Below the pieces are notes generated by a model. That model saw only the letters and a program-made list of their open reading frames with translations, was not told where the DNA came from and searched no databases. Both the position numbers and the translations under genes were made by a program. Source: Bradyrhizobium sp. PSBB068 (lineage in GTDB: Bacteria; Pseudomonadota; Alphaproteobacteria; Rhizobiales; Xanthobacteraceae). From it: a stretch of 64,000 nucleotides of DNA. Where the stretch lies: contig CP069300.1 of NCBI GenBank assembly GCA_016839165.1, positions 186,001 to 250,000 of the forward strand. Direction: 5' to 3'. Below are positions 17,401 through 24,322 of the stretch, one piece after another. The stretch's first letter is position 1, and the number at the start of each line of letters is the position of its first letter.

Positions 17401-18972
17401 AACATGTCGGGCCAGGACGTCTATACCGCGACCTTCACGCCGGATGAAAGCGATGCCGAGGTGGGCTCGGTGCAGGTCGCCGCGTTCGGCTACACCGACG
17501 TAGCCGGCAATGCGGGCGCGGCGAGCAGCATCCTCAATTTCACCGGCGATACCAAGGCTCCGACGGTGTCGGTCGCGGCGAGCCCGAGCAGGGTGTTGGC
17601 CGGCCAGAGCTCGCTTGTCACTTTCACCTTCTCCGAACATGTCGCAGGCTTCACGCTCGGCGATACCGTCGTCGCCGGCGGTGTGCTGAGCAATCTGGTC
17701 CATGTCGGACTCAACGTGTCGGGCCACGACGTCTACACCGCGACTTTCGCGCCGGATATCAACGATGTCCTGACGGGCTCGATCCGGGTCACGGCCTCGA
17801 GCTACACCGACGACGCCGGCAATGCCGGTGCCGCGAGCAACACCGCCACGATCGGCGGCGACACGCGTCCGCCGACGGTATCGATCGCAGCTGACCACAC
17901 CGTGCTGCATGCGGGCGACGCCGCGCTGATGACGTTCACCTTCTCCGAGGCGGTCGCGGGCTTCGGGCTCGGCGATATCGTCGTCCATGGCGGCCTGCTG
18001 GGCAGCCTGGTCCATGTCGGACTGAACGTGTCAGGCCAGGACGTCTACACCGCGCTGTTCACGCCCGATGTCACCGACCATCTGTCGGCCAATCTGTCCG
18101 TTAGCGGGGCGAGCTATACCGACATCGCCGGCAATGCCGGTGCGGCAAGCAGCACCATCGCTTTCAGCGGCGACACCAAGCCGCCGGCGGCGCCAAGCCT
18201 GGCACTGCATCAGGACACCGGTTTCTCGGCTTCCGATCACATCACCAGCAATCTGCTGATCGACTACACCAAATCCGATTCGGCCGACACGCTGCGCTTC
18301 AAGGCCGACGGCGCATCTAGCTTCTCGACGGTGGCGCCGGTGTTCACCACCGACGGCGTGCACACCGTGACGGTGCAGGAGGTCGATGCCGCCGGCAATG
18401 TCAGCGCATCGTCCAGCCTGACCTTCACCCTCGACACCACAGCGCCCCACCTCACCGGCATCACGGCGACGCCTTCCGGCGGCGTCGCGGCGACGGGCGC
18501 GCTGGTGCAACTGACCGTTGGCTTCAATGAGGCGGTGCGCGTCGATGGCGGCACGCCGATCCTGACGCTGAACGATGGCGGCAAGGCAATCTACGACGCT
18601 GCGGCAACGGCACTGCTCGGCGATTCCTCGAAGCTGGTGTTCGATCACTTCGTGTCCTCGACGGACCGCGCCGGCTCGCTGTCCGTGACCGGCTTCGTCG
18701 CGAATAGCGCTGATGTCGTCGACCTGGCCGGCAATGCGGCCTCGCTGTCGGCCGTGTCCGCCGCTTTCGATGCGCTGCACATCAACGAGACCGTCGTGCC
18801 GGCCTACACGCTCGGACCGATCACCCGACCGGAGCTGCAACTGGATCTGGGCGGTCACGTCATCATGGACACCGTGGCGTCGGCGTTCGCCGGACAATAT
18901 GGCTTGCAGTATTTGTTCCTCGGCCTGCCGCCCGGAACGCCCTATCAGACCGTCCCGGACTTTCACCTCTGA
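11482..18972 (+). CDS. Giant presumed surface/secreted protein: Gly-rich and beta-strand repeat modules plus Ig-like repeat array
   Basis: About 2,496 residues from the GTG at 11482, behind GAGG; the frame is also open from a TTG at 11401. Layout: module A, residues about 1-760, with a Gly-rich block (118-373) and autotransporter-type beta-strand repeats (GGGTLTLTGANTYVGG near 467, another near 624). Module B, about 760-1390, repeats the same plan (Gly-rich 859-1075; strand repeats near 1164 and 1260). A calcium/Ig-like segment follows, then seven Ig-like repeats of exactly 104 residues (1506-2233), one different Ig-like domain and a SwmB-like domain. There is no N-terminal signal peptide, no C-terminal autotransporter barrel, no LPXTG and no RTX nonapeptides. 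Export could use a C-terminal type I signal, with ALQYLFLGLPPGTP-like hydrophobic residues at the end. Function is unknown; adhesion or biofilm is inference from the architecture. Confidence 0.85.
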   Translation: MSNPVVLTLTTSDPVHDYTQLYNAISAISVGGGLAAANTDYVINFSLSSSARTLQLLDDLPVINLMNGSTLTFDGNSDYNNQLGGQDYSDVIDARGYQGFVVTAGKVTFKNLTIINAVASGGNGGTGGGGGGAGLGGGLFVGQNADVTLNNVNFGNNAAKGGNGGAVDPAGGGGGGGGIGADGGSGNGGGGGGGGFGGHDYYGDHGNGANGYSEAGSDSQHPSTGAQGSSGTPATVVGPGGGQSADNYGGIGYGAHASGGANGGGGAGGVGGGGGGIGGGNSVGGGPSGTLIGFGGAGGIGGGGGGGIFAGGNGGFAGGGGGSGNGSGYAHTGGNGGFGGGGGGSNGTPGTGGFGAGSGSLAGGGGGGLGAGGDIFVQQGGKLTVIGGTLSGATETGGTGANGAGNGSAHGDIFIQGTMVVTPTHTVSTVFEGLQTVTTLTIADTIADEKGISGTGTSGKLQISGGGTLTLTGANTYVGGTQIDGGNTLSIAADNNIGGSAGALILNGGTLTTTGGYTFTHDIQVTANGGTFDISSGTIADTGAISGSGTFTLSGAGTLQLGLGQLAGLTGTLNLSGGHLSLTTSGTFDDSISVGGSSLLKIANGATVTDTALISGSGNLGIDGGGTFVLSHANTYGSTTIYSGTVWLTTAGAAGAGNISFTPGLASTLKIDDAALTGNAFTNSISNFNPGQSIDLTGLHYNTQNTALNTVSLSGNVLTVSNGTATDTLTVNGLDGGARFQLSQDANGGTVVQLASTRVFNVSTVTELNAAILQMDSGGQNAAPNANYTINITASFSLSSELYALNLLSGSSVTINGSDGHGGAYTIDGLNAQRGFFVYAGNVNLENLTIQNTVAAGGRVIQGGGGGGAGLGGALFVSANGSATLDNVVFHNSAANGGNGGTGSTASNANLDGFGGGGGMGGQGGNSSGGGIGLHAQGANSAAFQNGAAGIVPGAAGGGKGVDGYLIPFEGGTMLYWYGGTGGANGGGGGAGGFLGDNNRAHGTGGGVGGGNAIDGGNGGYGGGGGAFGNGGFGGGGGYGGNGGFGGGGGVSGLGGFGGGNGTAGGGGGLGAGGTVFVQQGGSLTVKGGSLSNDSGFNAVKGGTNGGGQASGSAYGSGIFIQGNNNLSFAPGSGQTLTIANDIADQSGNGGIAANAGVGGLVISGGGTVILGGNNTYTGNTTLSGTGTRVSIASNVNLGAVTNVLKLGDGTGISFTSSFTQTHNITVAGDPVFNVAAGQTVTQSGVISDGATPGDVEVTGGGRLLLSAHNTYSGGTVIKGSILELAASGAAGTGAIAFTDGSTEKLVLDAAAFSGASFGTSITGFAGGDTIDFGNLAYDATATLSYANGVLLVKSSGGTTLASLNLSFGSGASFGSLMLASDGSASPHLELRSQASIASVMADTTGHLTTLNAGKVVTISVDFSNVVSVTGAPQLLLNDGKAATYLSGSGSHTLVFNYTVQDGDSTSDLQVQSLALNGGTIKDPGGQDADVTHAATDLHLVIDAIAPTVSVTATPASLLAGQTSTVTFTFSEAITGFALTDTTVSGGALSNLVHVGLNAAHQDIYTATFTPDVTNAEAGSVQVDTSSYTDVAGNAGAASNTISFTGDTKAPTVSVSADHSALTAGDTALVTFTFSEAVTGFGLGDVTVHGGALGNLIHVGVDGSGHDIYTATFTPDVTNTEAGSVQVNTSSYTDVAGNSGSSSNTINFTGDTRAPSVTVSADHSALLAGQSAVVTFTFSEAVAGFALNDVSVSGGSLDSLVHIGVNGSGHDIYTATFTPDVTNTEAGSVQVNASSYSDTAGNAGGASNTVNFTGDTLAPTVSVTLNPDTVLAGDVSVATFTFSEAVSGFTLAGTTVHGGALSNLVHVGLNSSGHDVYTATFTPDVSDTETGSVKVNASSYTDVSGNAGAASNTATIGGDTLAPTVSVAADRNALLAGQTALVTFTFSEQIAGFALGDVAVHGGALGNLVHVGVNMSGQDVYTATFTPDESDAEVGSVQVAAFGYTDVAGNAGAASSILNFTGDTKAPTVSVAASPSRVLAGQSSLVTFTFSEHVAGFTLGDTVVAGGVLSNLVHVGLNVSGHDVYTATFAPDINDVLTGSIRVTASSYTDDAGNAGAASNTATIGGDTRPPTVSIAADHTVLHAGDAALMTFTFSEAVAGFGLGDIVVHGGLLGSLVHVGLNVSGQDVYTALFTPDVTDHLSANLSVSGASYTDIAGNAGAASSTIAFSGDTKPPAAPSLALHQDTGFSASDHITSNLLIDYTKSDSADTLRFKADGASSFSTVAPVFTTDGVHTVTVQEVDAAGNVSASSSLTFTLDTTAPHLTGITATPSGGVAATGALVQLTVGFNEAVRVDGGTPILTLNDGGKAIYDAAATALLGDSSKLVFDHFVSSTDRAGSLSVTGFVANSADVVDLAGNAASLSAVSAAFDALHINETVVPAYTLGPITRPELQLDLGGHVIMDTVASAFAGQYGLQYLFLGLPPGTPYQTVPDFHL
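11833..12600 (+). repeat. Gly-rich low-complexity block of module A (inside the giant gene)
   Basis: About 256 codons, dominated by GGC/GGT runs with interspersed Asn, Ala, Ser and Phe (GGNGG, GGGFGG patterns). The block is flanked by GLGGGLFVGQNADVTLNNV before and GLGAGGDIFVQQGGKLTV after. The corresponding block in module B is flanked by closely matching residues. Confidence 0.8.
14056..14705 (+). repeat. Gly-rich low-complexity block of module B (inside the giant gene)
   Basis: A second Gly-rich block of about 217 codons, flanked by GLGGALFVSANGSATLDNV before and GLGAGGTVFVQQGGSLTV after. The flanks match module A residue by residue, so the whole unit arose by duplication, while the Gly tracts themselves have drifted in length. 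Confidence 0.8.
15997..18180 (+). repeat. Tandem array of seven 312-bp units encoding Ig-like domains
   Basis: Seven consecutive units, each exactly 312 bp (104 codons; 7 x 312 = 2184 bp), start with APTVSV or a close variant. Each contains VTFTFSE, then a VHVGL/VHVGV strand, DxYTATFTPD and YTDVAGNAG, and ends with GDTK/R/L. Units begin at 15997, 16309, 16621, 16933, 17245, 17557 and 17869. The units are diverged (not recent copies) yet have no length change. The pattern fits bacterial Ig-like domains of the Big_12 type. Confidence 0.88.
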
Positions 18973-18974
18973 TC

Positions 18975-18999
18975 GCTGCGCCAAGCGCTTCGGCGCAGC
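18975..18999. terminator. Hairpin downstream of the giant gene
   Basis: Perfect 8-bp stem (GCTGCGCC / GGCGCAGC) with a 9-nt loop, beginning 3 bp after the stop codon. There is no T-tract, so intrinsic termination is only possible. Confidence 0.4.
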
Positions 19000-19128
19000 G
19001 CTTCATTCCGCTTGATGGAAAACAGATTGCTGTCGCGCGCGGCTTGCTGCAGTGCGAGCCATGCGGCATGATCCGCCCCTCGAAACGGACCTGATGGAAT
19101 GAGGTCCGCGCTTCAACGGGAGGATTTG

Positions 19129-20334
19129 ATGAGACGAGTTTTGGCCGGCGTGTTGGCCTGTGTGTTTGCGATCTCGGCGAATGCGTCGCTGGCGCAGGAC
19201 AAGCCTCCGCTGAAGCTCGGCGGCATTCTCGACATGTCGAGCCTCTATGCCGACATCACCGGCTCCGGCAGCGAAACCGCGGCCAAGATGGCGGCGGAGG
19301 ACTTTGGCGGCGCGGTGCTCGGCCGCAAGATCGAGATCGTGGTCGGCGACCATCTCAACAAGGCCGATCTCTCGGCCAACATCGCCCGCGACATGATCGA
19401 CAATCAGGGCGTCGAGATGATCTTCGACGTCGCGGCCTCCGCCACCGCGCTCGCCGCGGCCGAGATCGCCAAGGCGCGCGGCAAGATCATCATGTTCAAC
19501 GGTCCGGGCTCGATCCGCCTCTCCAACGAGGCCTGCGGCCCCTATACCGTGCACTATGTGTTCGACACCTTCGCGCAGGCCAATGTCACCGGCTTGGCCG
19601 CGGTGAAATCCGGCCTCGATACCTGGTTCTTCCTGACCGCCGACTACGCCTTCGGCCAGGACCTCGAAAAGGACACCAGCAGCGTCGTGGTGAAGTCGGG
19701 TGGCAAGGTGCTCGGCAGCGTGCGGCATCCGATCAACACCTCGGACTTCTCGTCCTTCCTGCTGCAGGCGCAGGCCTCGAAAGCCAAGGTGATCGGGCTT
19801 GCCAATGCCGGCGGCGACACCATCAACGCGATCAAGCAGGCCGCCGAGTTCGGCCTGACCAAGAGCGGCCAGAGGCTGTCGCCGCTGCTCGCCTTCGTCA
19901 CCGATATCGACAGCGTCGGGCTCGAGACCGCGCAAGGGCTGCTGCTTGCGGAAGCGTTCTATTGGGACCTCAATGACGACACCCGCGCGTTCGCAAAGCG
20001 CTTCATGGAACGCACCAAGCGGGTGCCGACCTCGGCGCAGGCCGGCGTCTACTCCTCGGTGACGCATTATTTGCAGGCGGTGAAGGCCGCCGGCACCACG
20101 GATGCCGCCGCCGTCATGAAGGTGATGAAGGAGACCCCGATCAACGACATGTTCGCCAAGAACGGCCGGATTCGCGAGGACGGCCGCATGGTGCACGACA
20201 TGTATCTGTTCGAGGTCAAGAAGCCCTCGGAATCGAAGGGCCGCTGGGATGATTACAAGCTGCTCGCGACCGTGCCGGGCGACCAGGCGTTTCAGCCGCT
20301 GGCAGACTCGCGCTGCCCGCTGGTGAAGAAGTGA
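19129..20334 (+). CDS. Branched-chain-amino-acid-type ABC transporter substrate-binding protein
   Basis: 401 residues from the ATG at 19129, preceded by GGGAGGA. A signal peptide (VLAGVLACVFAISANASLA) leads into the LivK-like periplasmic fold: LKLGGILDMSSLYADITGSG, then DHLNKADLSANIARDMID and a type I binding-protein core. It should bind a small organic ligand in the periplasm. No permease or ATPase gene of the Liv type is in the window, so it works with an unlinked transporter or as a sensor partner. It heads a unit with acyl-CoA enzymes, suggesting the ligand enters that pathway (inference). Confidence 0.9.
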   Translation: MRRVLAGVLACVFAISANASLAQDKPPLKLGGILDMSSLYADITGSGSETAAKMAAEDFGGAVLGRKIEIVVGDHLNKADLSANIARDMIDNQGVEMIFDVAASATALAAAEIAKARGKIIMFNGPGSIRLSNEACGPYTVHYVFDTFAQANVTGLAAVKSGLDTWFFLTADYAFGQDLEKDTSSVVVKSGGKVLGSVRHPINTSDFSSFLLQAQASKAKVIGLANAGGDTINAIKQAAEFGLTKSGQRLSPLLAFVTDIDSVGLETAQGLLLAEAFYWDLNDDTRAFAKRFMERTKRVPTSAQAGVYSSVTHYLQAVKAAGTTDAAAVMKVMKETPINDMFAKNGRIREDGRMVHDMYLFEVKKPSESKGRWDDYKLLATVPGDQAFQPLADSRCPLVKK

Positions 20335-20367
20335 CGGGTTGAAAACAACAACGAAAGGCAAAACGCC

Positions 20368-21162
20368 ATGAGCGATAACCAGATGGTCCTTCAATCCCTC
20401 GACAAGGGCCTGCTCACCATCACCATGAACCGCCCGGATCGGCGCAATGCGCTCAATCCCGAGATGACGCAAGGTCTCGTCGAGGCGGCGCGGCGGGCGC
20501 AGGACGATACCGAGGTGCGCGCGGTGCTGATCCGGGGCGCCGGCGGCACGTTCTGCGTCGGCGGTGACGTCAAGTCGATGGCGGCCGGCCGCGCGCCGCT
20601 GCCGTTCGAGGCCAAGATGGCGAACCTGCGCCGCGGCATGGAGGTCTCCCGCATCCTGCACACGATGCCGAAGCCGGTGGTGGCGCAGCTCGATGGTGCT
20701 GCGGCCGGCGCCGGGCTCTCGATCGCGCTGTCCTGCGACCTTCGCGTCGCCAGCGCCTCCTGCAAGATCACCACGGCTTTCGCCAAGGTCGGCTTCTCCG
20801 GTGACTATGGCGGCACCTACTTCCTCACCAAGATGCTCGGCAGCGCCAAGGCGCGCGAGCTCTATCTGATGTCGCCGGTGCTATCGGCGCAGGAAGCCTA
20901 TAACCTCGGCATGGTCTCCAAGGTGGTGCCCGATGCCGACGTCGAGGCCGAGGCGCTGGAGCTGGCGCGCTCGCTGGCGCAGGGCCCGTCGGTCGCGCTC
21001 GGCTACATCAAGCGCAACATCAACAATGCCGAGACCATGACGCTGGAGGCCTGCTTCGACGGCGAGGCGATCCACCACACCCGTGCCGGCGAGACCACCG
21101 ACCACAAGGAAGCGGCGAAAGCCTTCGTCGAGAAGCGCAAGCCCACCTTCCAGGGGCAGTAG
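20368..21162 (+). CDS. Enoyl-CoA hydratase/isomerase family protein (PaaG-like active site)
   Basis: 264 residues with the crotonase fold: NRPDRRNALNPEM, GAGGTFCVGGDVKSM (oxyanion-hole region) and AAAGAGLSIALSCD. The two glutamates of true hydratases (in GGGxE and GQPE) are replaced: the first by Ser in GAGLSIALSCD, the second by Phe/Ala in TAFAKVGFSGDYGG. The Asp in SGDYGG sits where PaaG-type isomerases have theirs, so isomerisation or another acyl-CoA reaction is more likely than hydration. It starts 33 bp after the binding protein and runs into the VOC gene with a 3-bp gap. Confidence 0.85.
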   Translation: MSDNQMVLQSLDKGLLTITMNRPDRRNALNPEMTQGLVEAARRAQDDTEVRAVLIRGAGGTFCVGGDVKSMAAGRAPLPFEAKMANLRRGMEVSRILHTMPKPVVAQLDGAAAGAGLSIALSCDLRVASASCKITTAFAKVGFSGDYGGTYFLTKMLGSAKARELYLMSPVLSAQEAYNLGMVSKVVPDADVEAEALELARSLAQGPSVALGYIKRNINNAETMTLEACFDGEAIHHTRAGETTDHKEAAKAFVEKRKPTFQGQ

Positions 21163-21165
21163 GCC

Positions 21166-21933
21166 GTGACCAATCACATGGCCGAATACATGCGGCTGCG
21201 GCAGATCTGCCTGGTGGCGCCGCAGCTTGCGCCTGTGATCGCGGATATCTCCACGATCATGGGCCTCGATGTCTGCTATCGCGACGGCAACGTCGCCAAA
21301 TACGGCCTCGAGAACGCGCTGCTGCCGGTCGATACGATCCTCCTCGAAGTCGTGGCGCCGTTCCAGCCGGGGCCGGGCACCGCAGCCGGCCGCTTCATCG
21401 AGAAGACCGGCGGCCGCGGCGGCTACATGGCGATCTTCGCTTGCGAAGATCCCGACACGCGCGGCGCCAAAGCCAATGCGATGGGTGTGCGCACCGCGAA
21501 CGTGATCACGCACGCGCCGTATCATGGCGTGCAGCTGCATCCACGCGACTGCCGCGCCGCCTTCATCGAGTTCAACCACACCGACGGCAGCGACGACATC
21601 TTGGGGCCATATCCACCGGCCGGCCCGGACTGGCAGAAGTCGATTCGCAAGGACACGACTTTGGCGCTGACCGAGGTCGAGATGCAGAGCCCCGAGCCCG
21701 AGGCGCTGGCGGCGCATTGGGGAAAGATCGTCGGCACGCCCGCCGACGGCACCGTGGTGAAGCTGCCCAACAGCATTTTTCGCTTCGGCAAGGGCGGCAG
21801 CGAGATCATGAGCGGGCTAACGTTCAAGGTCGTTGACAAGGCGAAGGTACTGGATGCCGCGAAGGCCAGAGGCTGCGCGGCAAGTGATGATGAGTTCTTC
21901 CTGTGCGGCGTGAACTTCCGTCTGACCTCGTAG
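21166..21933 (+). CDS. VOC (glyoxalase/extradiol-dioxygenase fold) family protein
   Basis: 255 residues from a GTG start 3 bp after the preceding gene. Two repeats of a VOC beta-alpha-beta module are recognisable: LRQICLVAPQLAPVIADIST, followed by LEVVAPFQPGPGTAAGRFIE in the first half, and TEVEMQSPEPEALAAHWGKI in the second. The family includes isomerases, epimerases and dioxygenases that use a bound metal. The Glu in LLEVVAP is a plausible metal ligand, but I cannot complete the metal site with confidence. The reaction is unknown; tight coupling to acyl-CoA enzymes suggests a CoA-ester substrate. Confidence 0.75.
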   Translation: MTNHMAEYMRLRQICLVAPQLAPVIADISTIMGLDVCYRDGNVAKYGLENALLPVDTILLEVVAPFQPGPGTAAGRFIEKTGGRGGYMAIFACEDPDTRGAKANAMGVRTANVITHAPYHGVQLHPRDCRAAFIEFNHTDGSDDILGPYPPAGPDWQKSIRKDTTLALTEVEMQSPEPEALAAHWGKIVGTPADGTVVKLPNSIFRFGKGGSEIMSGLTFKVVDKAKVLDAAKARGCAASDDEFFLCGVNFRLTS

Positions 21934-21956
21934 CGTCGTGACCCGGGGCAGCGCTC

Positions 21957-21984
21957 TTCCGGATTGCGCTGCGGTGCATCCGGG
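21957..21984. repeat. Short palindromic repeat (copy 2)
   Basis: CTTCCGGAT / ATCCGGGAG-type stem around TGCGCTGCGGTGC, 24 bp after the VOC stop. Same family as 7064-7098 and 43887-43913. Confidence 0.6.
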
Positions 21985-22054
21985 AGGAGAGGTTGAGCTC
22001 GCCGCATCGATCCAATATCGTCGAGCCCAACAAGAATAATTGGACAGCGCCCCC

Positions 22055-24166
22055 ATGCCGCATCCGCTCGATACCTTCTTTGCCCCAAAGAGCATCGCAC
22101 TGATCGGCGCGTCGCGCGATCACGAGAAGATTCCCGGCCGGCTGCTCGCGATGTTGCGCAAGAACGGCTATCCGGGCGCGCTCTATCCGATCAATCCGAA
22201 CTATGACGAGATCGACGGCTTGAAATGCTTCAAGTCGATCGCCGAGGTCGGCGCGCCGGTCGATCTCGCCGTCATCGTCATTCCTGCCCGCGCAGTGCTG
22301 CCGGCGCTGGAGCAGTGCGCGGTCGCCGGCGTCAAGAACGCGGTCATCATCTCCTCAGGCTTTGCGGAGGAGGGCGGCGACAGCGCCGACATGCAGGACG
22401 CGATCGTGGCGTTGGCGAAGCGGACGGGCATGCGGATCTCCGGTCCGAACGCGGAAGGTTTTTACAGCCAGGTGCAGAAGGTCGCCGCGACCTTCAGCCC
22501 GACGGTCGACGTCAAGCCGGATGCGCCGGTATTGGTCGCGAGCCAGCGGCGGATCGGCATCGTCGCGCAGAGCGGCGGCATCGGCTTTGCGATTTATCAC
22601 CGCGCCAAGGCGCTCGGCGTCGCGCTGAGCTATGTGGTCAGTGCCGGCAATGAGAGCGATCTCGGCGCCGGCGAATTCCTCGACTACATGGTGCACGATG
22701 CCTCGACCGACGTGATCCTGCTGTTCATCGAGGGTATCCGCGACGTCGACAAGTTCCTGGCGGCGGCGAAGCGCGCGGCGGAGCTCAGGAAGCCGGTCAT
22801 CGTCACCAAGGTCGGCCGCTCCGGCGCCGGCGAACGCGCGGCGGCCTCGCACACCGCGAGCATGGCGGGCTGGTCGGCGGCCTATGACGCCGTGTTCGCG
22901 AAATACGGCTTCATCGTCTCTAACGATCTCGACGAGGCGGTTACGATTGCTGCCGTGTTGACCACCAATCCGTTGCCGAAGGGCGATCGCGTCGCGGTGC
23001 TGACGGTGTCGGGTGGCGCCGGTATCTGGGGCGCCGACACCGTCTCGATGCAGGGCTTGCGTGTCCCGGAGCTCTCGGCCGGAATCCAGAGCCAGATCAA
23101 GCAATGGATGCCGTCCTATGGCGCGGCCGGCAATCCCGTCGACGTCACCGCGCAAGGCGTCTCCTCCGGCGGCCTGCAGAAGAGCATCGAGCTGTTCGAT
23201 GCGTCCGATGAAGTGGACGCGACGCTGGTCGTGCTGTCGCTGTCGAGCGAGACGCGGATGCCGTTCAAGGAGGCCGAGCTGAAGCCGCTCATCTCGGCGC
23301 AGCGCAAGCCGGTGGTGTTCTATTCCTACACGCTGCCGTCGCCATTCGCGCGGCAGGAGCTGGCGAAGTCCGGCGTGGTGGTGCTCTCGGGACTGACCCA
23401 TGTCGGTGTCGCGATGCGGCGGCTGGCGGACTATGCGGGCTTCAAGCCTGCGCCGGAAATGGTGGCCAAGTCACCGGCGCACGATCTCTCCGCGTATCTG
23501 AAGGCCGAGACGCTCTCCGAACATGACAGCAAGTCGCTGTTGCGCGCGGCCGGCATCGCGTTGCCGGACGAGGTGCTGGTGACCGATCGCGACGGGCTCG
23601 ACGCGGCGATCGAGCGCGCCGGATTTCCGCTGGTCATGAAGATCCAGTCGCCTGACATCGCGCACAAGAGCGAGGTCGGCGGTGTCCGCGTCAATATCGC
23701 CGCCAAGGGCGCGGCGTTCACCGCCTATCGCGACATGCTGGAGAGCGTGCAGAAGGCGCGGCCGGACGCGGCGATCCAGGGCGTGCTGGTCGGGCCGATG
23801 GCGAAGAAGGGCGTCGAGATCATCGTCGGCACCATGACGGACAAGACCTTCGGTCCGATGGTGATGGTGGGGCTCGGCGGCATCACCACCGAACTGTTCA
23901 AGGACGTGGTCTATCGCCCGGCGCCGGTGAGTGCGGCGGAGGCGACCACGATGCTGGAGACGCTGAAGGCCGCGCCGCTGTTGCACGGCTTCCGTGGCGC
24001 GCCGAAGGCGGACGTTGCAGCGCTCGCGCAACTGATCTCACAGATTTCAGTGCTGGCGGCGCAGCATGCGGATCGGATCGCCGAGATCGAGGTCAATCCG
24101 GTGCTGGTGCATCCGGAGGGGCAGGGCGTGACCATCGTCGATGCGCTGGTGGTGCCGAGGAGTTAG
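22055..24166 (+). CDS. Acyl-CoA synthetase, ADP/NDP-forming (fused alpha-beta type)
   Basis: 703 residues from the ATG at 22055. It has a CoA-binding domain at the N-terminus (SIALIGASRDHEKIPGRLLA), a succinyl-CoA-ligase-like middle region with SHTASMAGW (the family SHTG-type His motif) and a C-terminal ATP-grasp domain (GFPLVMKIQSPDIAHKSEVG, then EIEVNPVLVHPEG). The family makes acyl-CoA from a carboxylic acid, CoA and ATP, releasing ADP and phosphate. It follows the VOC gene on the same strand after a palindromic repeat. It presumably activates the substrate consumed by the neighbouring acyl-CoA enzymes; the acid is unknown. Confidence 0.9.
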   Translation: MPHPLDTFFAPKSIALIGASRDHEKIPGRLLAMLRKNGYPGALYPINPNYDEIDGLKCFKSIAEVGAPVDLAVIVIPARAVLPALEQCAVAGVKNAVIISSGFAEEGGDSADMQDAIVALAKRTGMRISGPNAEGFYSQVQKVAATFSPTVDVKPDAPVLVASQRRIGIVAQSGGIGFAIYHRAKALGVALSYVVSAGNESDLGAGEFLDYMVHDASTDVILLFIEGIRDVDKFLAAAKRAAELRKPVIVTKVGRSGAGERAAASHTASMAGWSAAYDAVFAKYGFIVSNDLDEAVTIAAVLTTNPLPKGDRVAVLTVSGGAGIWGADTVSMQGLRVPELSAGIQSQIKQWMPSYGAAGNPVDVTAQGVSSGGLQKSIELFDASDEVDATLVVLSLSSETRMPFKEAELKPLISAQRKPVVFYSYTLPSPFARQELAKSGVVVLSGLTHVGVAMRRLADYAGFKPAPEMVAKSPAHDLSAYLKAETLSEHDSKSLLRAAGIALPDEVLVTDRDGLDAAIERAGFPLVMKIQSPDIAHKSEVGGVRVNIAAKGAAFTAYRDMLESVQKARPDAAIQGVLVGPMAKKGVEIIVGTMTDKTFGPMVMVGLGGITTELFKDVVYRPAPVSAAEATTMLETLKAAPLLHGFRGAPKADVAALAQLISQISVLAAQHADRIAEIEVNPVLVHPEGQGVTIVDALVVPRS

Positions 24167-24180
24167 CGAGCTATCTCCCC

Positions 24181-24299
24181 ACGTCGTCCCGGCGAAGGCC
24201 GGGACCCATAACCACCGAAGAGAGTTGTGGGAGAAGCCGACGCCGCGTGCCCTTCCTATGGGCCGCGGCGTATGGGTCCCGGCTTTCGCCGGGACGACC
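24181..24299. repeat. Intergenic palindromic element, GTCGTCCCGGC family (copy 2)
   Basis: Arms at 24181-24216 and 24265-24299 match copy 1 (GTCGTCCCGGCGAAGGCCGG...; TATGGGTCCCGGCTTTCGCC). It lies between the convergent synthetase and enoyl-CoA hydratase-like genes. Confidence 0.85.
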
Positions 24300-24322
24300 C
24301 GTGGAGAGAGCGGCGTTCGCGG

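Noticed and set aside
15997..18180. CRISPR-like periodicity
   Set aside because: The 312-bp period is in-frame coding for Ig-like domains; there are no short identical repeats with unique spacers anywhere in the window.
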